Of a DNA stretch of 64,000 bases, positions 20,143 to 29,027 are shown piece by piece (positions within the stretch are counted from its first letter, which is position 1; the number at the start of each line of letters is the position of its first letter). The stretch is from Candidatus Aegiribacteria sp. (GTDB lineage: Bacteria > Fermentibacterota > Fermentibacteria > Fermentibacterales > JCC-6). The stretch lies in contig JAUVEU010000005.1 in assembly GCA_030594645.1 (NCBI GenBank), positions 1-64,000 of the forward strand, given 5' to 3'. A program made the translations under genes and the position numbers. The notes beneath the pieces are model-generated. The model saw nothing but the letters and a program-made list of their open reading frames with translations, was not told the DNA's origin and did no database searches.

Positions 20143-20902
20143 ATTTCCTGTCTCTATGGATGACTTTTTTGAAGAATTTCTTCCATGATATTCCCCATTT
20201 CTGACGGAAGTACTTTCCTGGATCCATCGTACTGTTGTCTGCGAATCGAACAGTAGTCTGTTTCGCAAAATGATAAACAAGGCTCGATCCAACCCCTATG
20301 AAATGACGGCATCCATACCTGTACATTTTCATGGCAAGATCCGGATCACTTCCGAAACCTGGAAAGTAATTCTCATCAAAACCGTCAATTGCGTCCCAGT
20401 CGCTCTTTAAAAGAAGAACAGGCGTCCAGGTGCTAACGGTGTTGTAAGGTCTGATAAGGGTTCTGTATTCCCGCAGCAGCCTTTTCTCGTCGAAGCTGTC
20501 AGGGCTGCTTCCGTAATCCTGGTTGCCTATGTAACAGGGAGTAGAGTTGCCTGATTCGATTGCCGTCCCTGAAAGCCAGAGCTTATCAGCATAGCCGAGG
20601 TATGCGGCAAGAGCAGTATCCCAGCCCGGCAGAGGATACATATCATCGTTCATATAGCATATATGATCGAATGTTGCCATCCTTGCTCCGCGATTGACAG
20701 CTTCACAGACTCCTGTATTTCGCCCCGACCAATCAAAAAGGATTTTTTTGTTCCTGGCCCAGTCCTCACAGGATTTGTCGTACTCGTTGAAAAAAACGAT
20801 AATTTCGTGTTCTACAGCGCTGTTCTGCAATAGACCCAGGTAGGTGAGATCCAGAAACTCGATGTTCTTCCAGGTGGGAATGACAATGGAGAAAGGTTTC
20901 AA
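20132..20902 (-). CDS. Glycosyltransferase family 2
   Basis: 'FSIVIPTWKN...NTGVCEAVNRGARMATFDHICYMNDDMYPLPGWD'. Confidence 0.82.
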   Translation of the reverse strand: MKPFSIVIPTWKNIEFLDLTYLGLLQNSAVEHEIIVFFNEYDKSCEDWARNKKILFDWSGRNTGVCEAVNRGARMATFDHICYMNDDMYPLPGWDTALAAYLGYADKLWLSGTAIESGNSTPCYIGNQDYGSSPDSFDEKRLLREYRTLIRPYNTVSTWTPVLLLKSDWDAIDGFDENYFPGFGSDPDLAMKMYRYGCRHFIGVGSSLVYHFAKQTTVRFADNSTMDPGKYFRQKWGISWKKFFKKVIHRDRKLTP

Positions 20903-20907
20903 TTAGC

Positions 20908-22236
20908 TTAAGACCAGCCGTGTTCCATGAGATCAGACAGTTTGGAAACAAGATTGTCTATCGGGATTCTGACCTGATCCAGAGAGTCCCGCTCACGGAT
21001 GGTAACCTGCTTGTCCTCAAGCGAATCGAAGTCGAAGGTTATGCAGAATGGAGTACCTGCTTCATCCATTCTTCTGTATCTCTTTCCGATGGATCCTGTG
21101 ACATCGAATTGAACAGGAAAAAATGGTCTGATAAACTCAAAAACCTCATATGCCTGTTCGCTGAGCTTTTTAGAAAGAGGGAGAATTGCAGCCTTGATTG
21201 GCGCCAGGTTCCTGTGCAGTCCAAGAACAACTCGTGTCCTTCCTTCTACTTCCTCTTCGCGATAAGCATCAATCAGTACCGCAAGCAGTGTTCGACCGAT
21301 ACCACCACTGGTTTCGACAACATATGGAACAATTTTCTGATTTGTTGACAGATCCTGGAATGACAGATCCTGTCCGCTTTCCCGCATGTGGGACTTCAGA
21401 TCGAAATCAGTCCTGTTGGCGATCCCCTCCAGTTCGCCCCAGCCGTCAGGCGCGAAAGGAAATGTATACTCTATATCAACGCAGGAACTCGCGTAATGGG
21501 CAAGTTCACTGTCTTCATGTGTTCGCAGTCTGAGATGGTCCTCATTTATTCCGAGTTCAAGATACCACTTCATCCTTTGATCGAGCCAGTACTTAAACCA
21601 TTTATCCGCTTCTTCGGGGAGGCAGAAATACTCCATCTCCATCTGTTCAAATTCGCGGGAGCGGAAAACGAAATTTCTTGCGGTAATCTCGTTTCTGAAA
21701 GCTTTTCCGATCTGCGCTATTCCGAAAGGAAGCTTCTGCCTTGTTGCGGTAACAACGTTCTTGAAATTAGCGAAAATAGACTGGCATGTTTCAGGACGGA
21801 GATATACAGTTGCGGACTCGTCTTCAAGGGCACCCATCGCTGTCTTGAACATCAACCCGAAGTTTCTTGGTTCGGTGAGTTCCCCTCCGCACTCGGGGCA
21901 TCTGTCTCCCTCAATATGGTCCAGTCGGAATCTGCTTTTGCATTCAAGGCAGTCAACCATGGGATCGTGAAAGTTTTTCAAGTGTCCTGAAGCCATCCAT
22001 ACATCCGGATGAGTAATGATGGCCGAGTCCATCCCGACGATGTCGGGTCTTGTCTTAACTGTGAAATTCCACCAGCTGGTCTCGATATTTTTCTTCAGTT
22101 CAACGCCAAGAGGACCATAATCCCAGGAGGATTGAAGGCCGCCGTAAATTTCTCCGGATTGGAATACATATCCGAGTCTCTTTGAAAGAGAAATCAGTTT
22201 TTTCATAAGCTCTGTTCCGTCAATGGTCATTCTCAA
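20908..22236 (-). CDS. glyS: Glycyl-tRNA synthetase (dimeric type)
   Basis: 'GYVFQSGEIYGGLQSSWDYGPLGVELK', 'LRPETCQSIFANFKNV', 'VVETSGGIGRTLLAVL'. Confidence 0.95.
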   Translation of the reverse strand: MRMTIDGTELMKKLISLSKRLGYVFQSGEIYGGLQSSWDYGPLGVELKKNIETSWWNFTVKTRPDIVGMDSAIITHPDVWMASGHLKNFHDPMVDCLECKSRFRLDHIEGDRCPECGGELTEPRNFGLMFKTAMGALEDESATVYLRPETCQSIFANFKNVVTATRQKLPFGIAQIGKAFRNEITARNFVFRSREFEQMEMEYFCLPEEADKWFKYWLDQRMKWYLELGINEDHLRLRTHEDSELAHYASSCVDIEYTFPFAPDGWGELEGIANRTDFDLKSHMRESGQDLSFQDLSTNQKIVPYVVETSGGIGRTLLAVLIDAYREEEVEGRTRVVLGLHRNLAPIKAAILPLSKKLSEQAYEVFEFIRPFFPVQFDVTGSIGKRYRRMDEAGTPFCITFDFDSLEDKQVTIRERDSLDQVRIPIDNLVSKLSDLMEHGWS

Positions 22237-22972
22237 GATCCTCCAGTACTGATAATGATTTCAGTCTCAGTTTTGTTTCAAGATGTATCTCTGCGAAATC
22301 TTTCATGAGTTCAAGGCACTGTCTATATCCACCGGGCCAGAGTTGAAGTTTTCGAATTTTTTCCAGATTACCACTCCTGGATTTCCTGATGAACTCGATG
22401 AATCCTCCGGGAACAGCTTTTGCCTGCTCGTCGCAATCATGACATACGACTCCACCGGAAGCGGCATCCCACATGTATGAATTAACCGGACTTTTTCCAC
22501 ACTTTGTGCAGCGGTCGATTTCCATTGCGAAACCGGACAGCCTCAACGCTTTCTCGATTCCGGAACATAATACAGGCCAGAACGGAGTGCCTGCCGCGAA
22601 ATTCTCCAGTACACTTCCAATCAGATGAAACATGGGATGAGAAGGTTCGCTTCCTGTAATTGAAACAAGAAGCCATTCAGCAAACAGGCAGGAGTGCACA
22701 AAAGCTTCAGGATTCCCGCGGATGGTTTCAAAATGGTTTATAACGGATGTATCAGTCACGGTGTCAAGTTCCCTTCCCGATTTGCGGGAAAGCGAAAACT
22801 CCGCCAGAGAGAACAGCTCCATACTTCCGAAAAATGTGCTTTTTGATCTGAGAGCGCCTTTAGCAATTACTGATATTCTGCCATAATCAAGTGAGTAGAG
22901 AGTCAGAATGAGTGAAGATTCGCTCCACCGTACTCTACGGAGAACAAATGCATGAGTTGTTATTCGAATTAT
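22220..22972 (-). CDS. recO: DNA repair protein RecO; N-terminus extends upstream of the ORF-track start, start codon non-canonical (ATA 22972 or ATT 22969)
   Basis: Upstream in-frame translation 'TTHAFVLRRVRWSESSLILTLYSLDYGRISVIAKGALRSKSTFFGSMELF' matches the RecO N-terminal pattern; zinc-finger-like CTKCGK...CHDC; GGAG SD. Confidence 0.85.
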   Translation of the reverse strand: MIRITTHAFVLRRVRWSESSLILTLYSLDYGRISVIAKGALRSKSTFFGSMELFSLAEFSLSRKSGRELDTVTDTSVINHFETIRGNPEAFVHSCLFAEWLLVSITGSEPSHPMFHLIGSVLENFAAGTPFWPVLCSGIEKALRLSGFAMEIDRCTKCGKSPVNSYMWDAASGGVVCHDCDEQAKAVPGGFIEFIRKSRSGNLEKIRKLQLWPGGYRQCLELMKDFAEIHLETKLRLKSLSVLEDLENDH

Positions 22973-22982
22973 CTCACACTCC
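22914..22982. repeat. 69-bp direct repeat copy 1 (5' end of recO)
   Basis: 64/69 identical to 25134-25202 at a constant 2,220-bp offset; mismatches at 22921, 22955, 22969, 22973, 22978, all transitions. Confidence 0.97.
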
Positions 22983-23022
22983 TATTTCTTTTCCTATTCA
23001 GCCCTTCGGGGTGTAACTGTGA

Positions 23023-25101
23023 TTACATCAGGTGCTTAAGCATAAAGATGAAGATTTCGGTCTGTTCAGCTATGCTCATCTGCGTTGTGCGTCCGGCTCC
23101 ATGGCCAACATTTGTAAGTGTTCTGAGAATGATCGGTTTTTCAGAAGTATTACAGACTTGAAGCTTCGCGGTCATCTTGAAAGCATGCATTGAGTCAGTA
23201 CCTCTGTCATCATGGAGCGATGTAATTAAGAGAGTCGGTGGAAAGTGCGAGTCGTTCTTCACATTGTGATAAGGTGAATATTTAATCAGCCAGTTGAAAT
23301 GCTCGGAATTGTCCGGGTCACCATACTCGGAAATCCAATATTTACCGCCCTCGGTTAAGTGGAAGCGCAGCATGTCAAGAAGCGGAACATTGGAAATAAC
23401 CGCTGCCCACAGATCAGGACGCTGTACGAGAGCAGCACCTGTGAGAAGACCTCCATTGCTGCTGCCCATAATCCCAATGTGTTCTCGGCTCGAATACTGA
23501 CGAATCGAGAAATTATTCTCGTTCGAAAGACGCACCGGTCTTTCACCGATCAAAGCTTCTCCGGCAGCGATGAAATCGTCAAACACATTCTGCTTCTTCC
23601 CAAGAATGCCGTCGAGGTGCCAGTTCTCTCCATACTCGCCACCACCGCGAATGTTAGCAATGACGTATATCCCACCCTGCTCGAGCCAGAACAGAATCCT
23701 GGACGAAAAGGATGGTGTTAATGAATGCTCGAAACCTCCGTATCCGGTGAGAATAGTCGGATTGGATCCATCAATAAGGGCATCCTTCGAGCGGATAACG
23801 AACATAGGCACCGCTGTCCCGTCGAAACTGCGATAGAAGACCTGTTCAGTGATGTAATCTTCGGTGTTCACTGTCAGGCTGCTCTTGATGAAAACGCTTA
23901 ACTCGTTGCTTCTGATGTCGTACCGACATATCACAGGGGGTTCGAAAAAGGAGGAGTATGAAACAAAAACCGCATCTATCTCATCCTCTCCATGTGGAAG
24001 AGAACCTCTACCGACGCCAGGATACTCAAGCTCTCCTATCTTTCTGCCGTCTAAAGAATGTATGGAGGTGTGATGAATCACATCTACTGAGCGTTCAACA
24101 AAAAGCCGCCCACCGATAACAGTGAAAGACGAAAGAACATCATCTCTTTCGTCGATGATCGTTTCCCACCTGTCGATATTCGGCAATGCTTCATCAAGGC
24201 TTATGCGACAAAGCCTGTATTTAGGCGCACTGTCATTTGTCATGACATAGAGCACGTCATCTTCAATATCAGGGTAGAACAGACCGTCATGATTCGCAGT
24301 TATAGATTCAATCTTCAGTTCAGGCTTTGAAAGATCAGCATAGAAGAGCTCATTCTGAGTCAGCCCATGGCTAACTAAAATAATGAGATGATGGCCATCC
24401 TTAGAAATTTTCCACACATCCGGGAGATCAGATTCTGTGAGTTCGTCACCGAAGATCATCTCATCGTTGCGCCAGTCCGTACCGAGTTTGTGGAAGAAAA
24501 CCTTCATGCTGGTCTTCTTGAGCTTTTCAGGATCTGAGTGCATTGAACGGGAATAAAAGAAACCGCTTTTATCGGGTAACCATGAAACAGATGTATATAC
24601 AAGGCGGGGAATCTCATCGAGGATATCACCAGTCTTAATATCCATGATGTACCAGTGTAACCAGTCACTGCCATCCTTCGAGAGACCGTAGGCGAGAAGG
24701 CTGCCGTCACGTGAAGGCATGTATGCACCAAGGCTGATATTGCCCTGTTCGCTGAATCTGTCGATGTCTATCAGGACCTGCTCATCACCGTTAGGCCAAT
24801 CGCGGATGTATAAGGATGCATGTTTCTCATCACGTTTTATCCTTGAGTAGAATATCCGCGAAAGGGTGGCCAGAGGAAAACCTGTCCGATCGTAGTTGAA
24901 CAGCTGATCGAATCGCTCTGCAAATACTTCACGCTTCGGATCATCGAGGATAAGGCTGTCAGCAAGTTTGTTCTGCTCGTCTATCCAGGTACTGCGCTCA
25001 TCACTGGCAGTTTCAAGCCAACGGTAATTATCAATCATCCTTTGACCATGTAGCAGTTCTTCGAATGGTCTGATTTTCGTTTTCGGGTATTCGGGTTTCA
25101 T
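23023..25101 (-). CDS. Prolyl oligopeptidase (S9A), cytosolic
   Basis: 'RPFEELLHGQRMIDNYRWLE', catalytic 'GSSNGGLL', 'HDDRGTDSMHA', 'NVGHGAG'; start at ATG 25101 with AGGAG SD. Confidence 0.93.
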   Translation of the reverse strand: MKPEYPKTKIRPFEELLHGQRMIDNYRWLETASDERSTWIDEQNKLADSLILDDPKREVFAERFDQLFNYDRTGFPLATLSRIFYSRIKRDEKHASLYIRDWPNGDEQVLIDIDRFSEQGNISLGAYMPSRDGSLLAYGLSKDGSDWLHWYIMDIKTGDILDEIPRLVYTSVSWLPDKSGFFYSRSMHSDPEKLKKTSMKVFFHKLGTDWRNDEMIFGDELTESDLPDVWKISKDGHHLIILVSHGLTQNELFYADLSKPELKIESITANHDGLFYPDIEDDVLYVMTNDSAPKYRLCRISLDEALPNIDRWETIIDERDDVLSSFTVIGGRLFVERSVDVIHHTSIHSLDGRKIGELEYPGVGRGSLPHGEDEIDAVFVSYSSFFEPPVICRYDIRSNELSVFIKSSLTVNTEDYITEQVFYRSFDGTAVPMFVIRSKDALIDGSNPTILTGYGGFEHSLTPSFSSRILFWLEQGGIYVIANIRGGGEYGENWHLDGILGKKQNVFDDFIAAGEALIGERPVRLSNENNFSIRQYSSREHIGIMGSSNGGLLTGAALVQRPDLWAAVISNVPLLDMLRFHLTEGGKYWISEYGDPDNSEHFNWLIKYSPYHNVKNDSHFPPTLLITSLHDDRGTDSMHAFKMTAKLQVCNTSEKPIILRTLTNVGHGAGRTTQMSIAEQTEIFIFMLKHLM

Positions 25102-25133
25102 TCTACTCCTGATTTGATCAAAGGCTTCAGAAG

Positions 25134-25202
25134 GAAGATTTGCTCCACCGTACTCTACGGAGAACAAATGCATGGGTTGTTATTCGAACTATTTCACGCT
25201 CC
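25134..25202. repeat. 69-bp direct repeat copy 2 (corC stop plus truncated recO 5' end)
   Basis: In the recO frame it reads ITTHAFVLRRVRWSKSSF* i.e. a recO N-terminal remnant. Confidence 0.97.
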
Positions 25203-26417
25203 GTTTGAGGGGGAAGAAGCTCCTGCCGGCTCAATTCGGACGAGCAGGATTCGCTGAGCTCTAACCTTCTCAACGGTGAACTTGAAAGAGGAATGTATTA
25301 CCGTTTCTCCCTGACGGGGAATCTTGCCCATAACCTGATAAACCATACCACCAAGACTTTCGTAGGTATCATCCTCAAAAGAAGTGTCAAGAAGCTCATT
25401 CATATCGTCGATAGGGAGCCTGGCATCAAGCAGATATGAATCATCTCCAAGAGGTTTAATAAGAAGCGTTTCCTCGTCATACTCATCCAGGATCTCTCCA
25501 AAGACTTCTTCCATAATGTCTTCTATTGTTACCAGACCTGCAGTACCTCCATACTCGTCAACAACAATCGCCATATGTATTCTGTTTGCCTGAAATTCCC
25601 GTAGAAGTTCGTCAATGCGCTTATACTCCGGCACGAAATAGGGTTTTCTCAGGAGAGTCTTCAAGTCAAAATTCTGTTTTCCTTTTGATAATAGAGCAAG
25701 CAGATCTTTTACATAAAGAACTCCTGTGATATCATCTATCTTTTCGTGGTAAACTGGAATTCTGGAATGCCCCGCTTTTCTGACTTCATCAATAATAGTG
25801 TCAAGATCAGCCTGTATCTCAACGCATAACATGTCAATCCTGGGAATCATGACTTCTCTGACAATTTTATCCGAAAAATCGATAATGCTGTCCATCAATT
25901 CCTGTTCCTTTTCGTATTCTCCCGGCTGACCTTTTTCCCTGCGTCTTTCAAGCCAGATCACGTCCGGCGGGGTAATCAGCCAATCCTCATAATCGGGATT
26001 ATCCTGCCCCGGCTTTCCAAGGATAAGCAGAGCAGGAAGGCGGAATAGATATGCTATAAGGAGATACGGTAATCTGAAAATGAGCAGGAATTTGTCAGGA
26101 TTCGCTCTTGCGATAAGAGATGGCAGAATCTCTCCCAGCAGGAAAACAGCTATTGCGAAAGAAAAAGCTGAAAACCAGACAGGTACCTGGAATACGGAAG
26201 CTGTTTCAATTGACATTAGAACCGCTCCTGCTCCTGCTGCAATAATGCCTGTGAACCTGATCAGCCAGATAGTACCAAGGTGGGTAACTGCCACCTGTCT
26301 TCGATCTGATGGATCTCTACCCTTATTAAGAATTAGTTCGGGAAGACAGGTTCTTATACCGGAGGAAATGAACAAGGCAAAAAAACCAGCTGAAAGAATA
26401 ACTATCGATGCTGTCAC
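25194..26417 (-). CDS. Hemolysin/CorC-family CBS-domain transporter
   Basis: DUF21-like TM region; CBS 'VMIPRIDMLCVEIQ...VYHEKIDDITGVLYVKDLL...VDEYGGTAGLVTIEDIMEEVFGEI DEYD'; CorC_HlyC C-terminal domain. Confidence 0.92.
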   Translation of the reverse strand: MTASIVILSAGFFALFISSGIRTCLPELILNKGRDPSDRRQVAVTHLGTIWLIRFTGIIAAGAGAVLMSIETASVFQVPVWFSAFSFAIAVFLLGEILPSLIARANPDKFLLIFRLPYLLIAYLFRLPALLILGKPGQDNPDYEDWLITPPDVIWLERRREKGQPGEYEKEQELMDSIIDFSDKIVREVMIPRIDMLCVEIQADLDTIIDEVRKAGHSRIPVYHEKIDDITGVLYVKDLLALLSKGKQNFDLKTLLRKPYFVPEYKRIDELLREFQANRIHMAIVVDEYGGTAGLVTIEDIMEEVFGEILDEYDEETLLIKPLGDDSYLLDARLPIDDMNELLDTSFEDDTYESLGGMVYQVMGKIPRQGETVIHSSFKFTVEKVRAQRILLVRIEPAGASSPSNGA

Positions 26418-26800
26418 TTCAGATCCAGCCTCTCCATGGCTCTGGAAACAAGACTGGCTACTCTTTCATTCATAAGCCTCGCCTTTTCCGGTTCTTCATG
26501 AGAGTAACCTGAAAGATGAAGATATCCATGAAATATCCTTTCCAGAAGAGCTTCATAAGGTGGAAATATCCTTCCATCAACATATACGATACCATCCGGT
26601 CTTTCTTCGTCAGAGGTTGCCAGATCAAAGGACAGCACATCAGTTGATCTGTCAATATGTCTGTGCCTTCTGTTCAGCACTTTCATATATCCCGGATCCG
26701 CGATGACAATTTCTACATTCCCTTCCAGAAGGTTGTCAATCAGATTTTCTATCATGTTCTGATTGAAAGCAGGATCTGTCAGAATAGAGTTAATTTCCAT
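26414..26800 (-). CDS. ybeY: Endoribonuclease YbeY
   Basis: 'RHRHIDRSTDVLSF' and HGYLHLSGYSH (HxxxHxxxxxH). Confidence 0.9.
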   Translation of the reverse strand: MEINSILTDPAFNQNMIENLIDNLLEGNVEIVIADPGYMKVLNRRHRHIDRSTDVLSFDLATSDEERPDGIVYVDGRIFPPYEALLERIFHGYLHLSGYSHEEPEKARLMNERVASLVSRAMERLDLK

Positions 26801-28811
26801 TAGTCAGGTCTCCAGAGGGATAATCCTTTACTCTTTTATAGAATTTGTTTTCCAGGACGGAGGTGAAGACACTCGCGATTGTTTTAAGGTTTCTTCTTGT
26901 AAGGTGGCAATCATCAAGTTGTCCTTCAAGATCTTTCTCATCGATTATACTGGTTATGATGTCCGCCAGATTCTCCGGATCGGCAAGGTTCTTGGTTGCG
27001 GATGCTACCTGATCAGCAAGAAGAACAAGTGCAGACTCAATAGTCGCAGGGCGTGGTCCGGGGTATCGGAATTCACTTTCCGAAACAGAATCTGAGTCGA
27101 TGGCTTCCGTAATTGCCCTGTTGTAGAAATACTTCGCCAGGCTTGAGCCATGATGCTGCTGGATGATATTTATTACAGCCCGAGGCAGTTTGGCTTTTTC
27201 CGCCAGAGCAACCCCGATTCTGACGTGAGCGATTATCTTTTTGGCGCTTTCCCATGGATTCATGCTGTCGTGCGGATTGGACATGTTCCTCTGATTCTCA
27301 ATGAAGTACTCGGGAGAGCTTATCTTGCCAATGTCATGATAGTAACCTCCCGCGGATGCAAGAGCTTCCCATGCATTAATGGCTCCCGCAGCCCGGCCGG
27401 CAAGTTCAGAGACTATTTGAGAGTGGCTCCATGTACCGGGAGCCAGATCCCTCATTTCCTTAAGAAGGGGATGATCGGTTCTGTTGGCTTCATCTATTGC
27501 CAGTACTGTATATACTCCAAAGATTTTTTCAAACAGGAAGAGAAGTGCGCTGGCAGCTCCTATTCCAATTATCGGTGCAAGTAATAAACCAAGAATGGAT
27601 TCAACGAGTGAATTTGTTTCAGGTGACGCGTTCAACATGTATAGAAGAAGATATATTCCAGTCCCGCCAATTGTTGAAAAACCAATTGCCGTTGGAATGC
27701 TGCTTCTCCTGCGGACATCCCACGCTGTCATCCCTGCAAGAAGACCTGATACTGAGGAAATCATCACAATTGAAAAAGGATGAGGATGAACCAATCCTAG
27801 AACAAGTGAAAACATGAGTGTGAAGAAGACAGCGTGACGCCTGTGAAAGAATATACTCGTCATGGCTGCCCCGAAAGTGATGAGTGTTGCGTATGGGTAT
27901 CCTGTCGTATTTTTCATCGCCAGCCAGAGAATACCTGTCGCTGCCAGAGGGATAATCCAGATTATTCCCAGCAGGAGAAAGCGGTTAGCCGCTTTCCACG
28001 TATCCGGCATAATGTCATGAACATAGAACATTGAAATAGCCAGAATAATCGAAACAAGAAGCATCAATCCAGCAAGATGCGCAAACCCATGGTATTCGAC
28101 AGATACACTTTCAAGTTGACGGATGTATTCAATAGTTCTTGCTGTCACGGGTTTTTCTGCTTCAAGCAGGATACTGCCGGCTGTGATGGTTGTGTCTATA
28201 TTGTTCAGCCCCGCGACAGCGGCAACAGCGCTAGCGTTTCTGGACGAATCTTCAAGCAGAAGATTCGGTTTAAGAAGAGCAGTAATTTCGTAAAGATCTT
28301 CTTCAGAGAGATTCCAGCGACTGAGATTAAGTACCAGAATATCCCTGATATCCTTCATTTCGTATAGATCGAAGAGCTGACAGTCAGTAGTTCCGGATTT
28401 ACTCAGAAGAACCGCGAGTTCTCCATCGTAGTTTTCCCGGACATCCAGCAGACTGAATACTCCAACCTCGTACATTGAAAGAAGTTCGTAGAGCATTCCA
28501 TTGGTAAAAGAGGAATCATCAGTTGCTTCCAGAAAAACATAATAAAGCTCTTCCCTAAGAGTACTCCATATGCTGTAATCATATTCAAGATGGATAGGAA
28601 CAGAAGATCTTGTTGCTGCTTGGATTTCCAGTAAATCTTCTTCGTGATATGGCAGATCAAAATCCACAGTGGCCACAAGATCGTGTTCAAGAGTCTGACC
28701 AACTCTGAGGTCAAGATCCATGAATGCATGTTCAGGCATAAGAAGCAGATAGAAGGTAAATAGGAATACTGCTGCAATAAGACTGCCGTAAAGTATGTTT
28801 CTAACCCGCAT
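26790..28811 (-). CDS. 7TM-HD domain membrane phosphohydrolase (PgpH/YqfF-like)
   Basis: 7TMR-HDED-like extracellular region, multi-TM core, HD domain 'GTWSHSQIVSELAGRAA...YYHDIGKISSPEYFIENQ'. Confidence 0.9.
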   Translation of the reverse strand: MRVRNILYGSLIAAVFLFTFYLLLMPEHAFMDLDLRVGQTLEHDLVATVDFDLPYHEEDLLEIQAATRSSVPIHLEYDYSIWSTLREELYYVFLEATDDSSFTNGMLYELLSMYEVGVFSLLDVRENYDGELAVLLSKSGTTDCQLFDLYEMKDIRDILVLNLSRWNLSEEDLYEITALLKPNLLLEDSSRNASAVAAVAGLNNIDTTITAGSILLEAEKPVTARTIEYIRQLESVSVEYHGFAHLAGLMLLVSIILAISMFYVHDIMPDTWKAANRFLLLGIIWIIPLAATGILWLAMKNTTGYPYATLITFGAAMTSIFFHRRHAVFFTLMFSLVLGLVHPHPFSIVMISSVSGLLAGMTAWDVRRRSSIPTAIGFSTIGGTGIYLLLYMLNASPETNSLVESILGLLLAPIIGIGAASALLFLFEKIFGVYTVLAIDEANRTDHPLLKEMRDLAPGTWSHSQIVSELAGRAAGAINAWEALASAGGYYHDIGKISSPEYFIENQRNMSNPHDSMNPWESAKKIIAHVRIGVALAEKAKLPRAVINIIQQHHGSSLAKYFYNRAITEAIDSDSVSESEFRYPGPRPATIESALVLLADQVASATKNLADPENLADIITSIIDEKDLEGQLDDCHLTRRNLKTIASVFTSVLENKFYKRVKDYPSGDLTNGN
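28802..28811. repeat. 10-bp direct repeat (TAACCCGCAT), copy 1, includes pgpH start codon
   Basis: Exact match to 29028-29037. Confidence 0.8.
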
Positions 28812-29027
28812 ATTTTGCCAGCTTTTCTGTGGATTTCCCCAGGAACCATAGGTTTCTGGCTGAACAGTTAGGTTGCGAAGCGTCGCAGACAGTTGTGGAT
28901 ACGAGGCTTGCGAGTGCAGACACCGCAGTCGTACTTATACAGTACGTCGAGGACGGATGTATGAGCATAACGAAGTAGACGCAGCTGTATTCGTCGCTGC
29001 AGTAAAATGCTGGTGATATATGTGGGT
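28812..29027. mobile_element. 216-bp non-coding palindromic element, MITE/REP-like, inserted between phoH and pgpH
   Basis: Flanked by 10-bp direct repeats; internal hairpins CGTAC-TTATACA-GTACG and CCAGgAACC-ATA-GGTTtCTGG; no ORF. Confidence 0.6.

Noticed and set aside
3120-20902. A single polysaccharide biosynthesis gene cluster
   Set aside because: SLBB/Wzz, glycosyltransferases, NodU and the reductase are scattered among housekeeping genes on both strands, so no contiguous locus can be supported.
25102-25173. N-terminal extension of the prolyl oligopeptidase ORF (MHLFSVEYGGANLPSEAFDQIRSR)
   Set aside because: It is the direct repeat read out of the recO frame; ATG 25101 has its own AGGAG SD and the conserved peptidase sequence starts after it.
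22914-25202. Interpretation of the 69-bp repeats as CRISPR or IS terminal repeats
   Set aside because: Only two copies 2.2 kb apart, direct not inverted, no cas or transposase genes.
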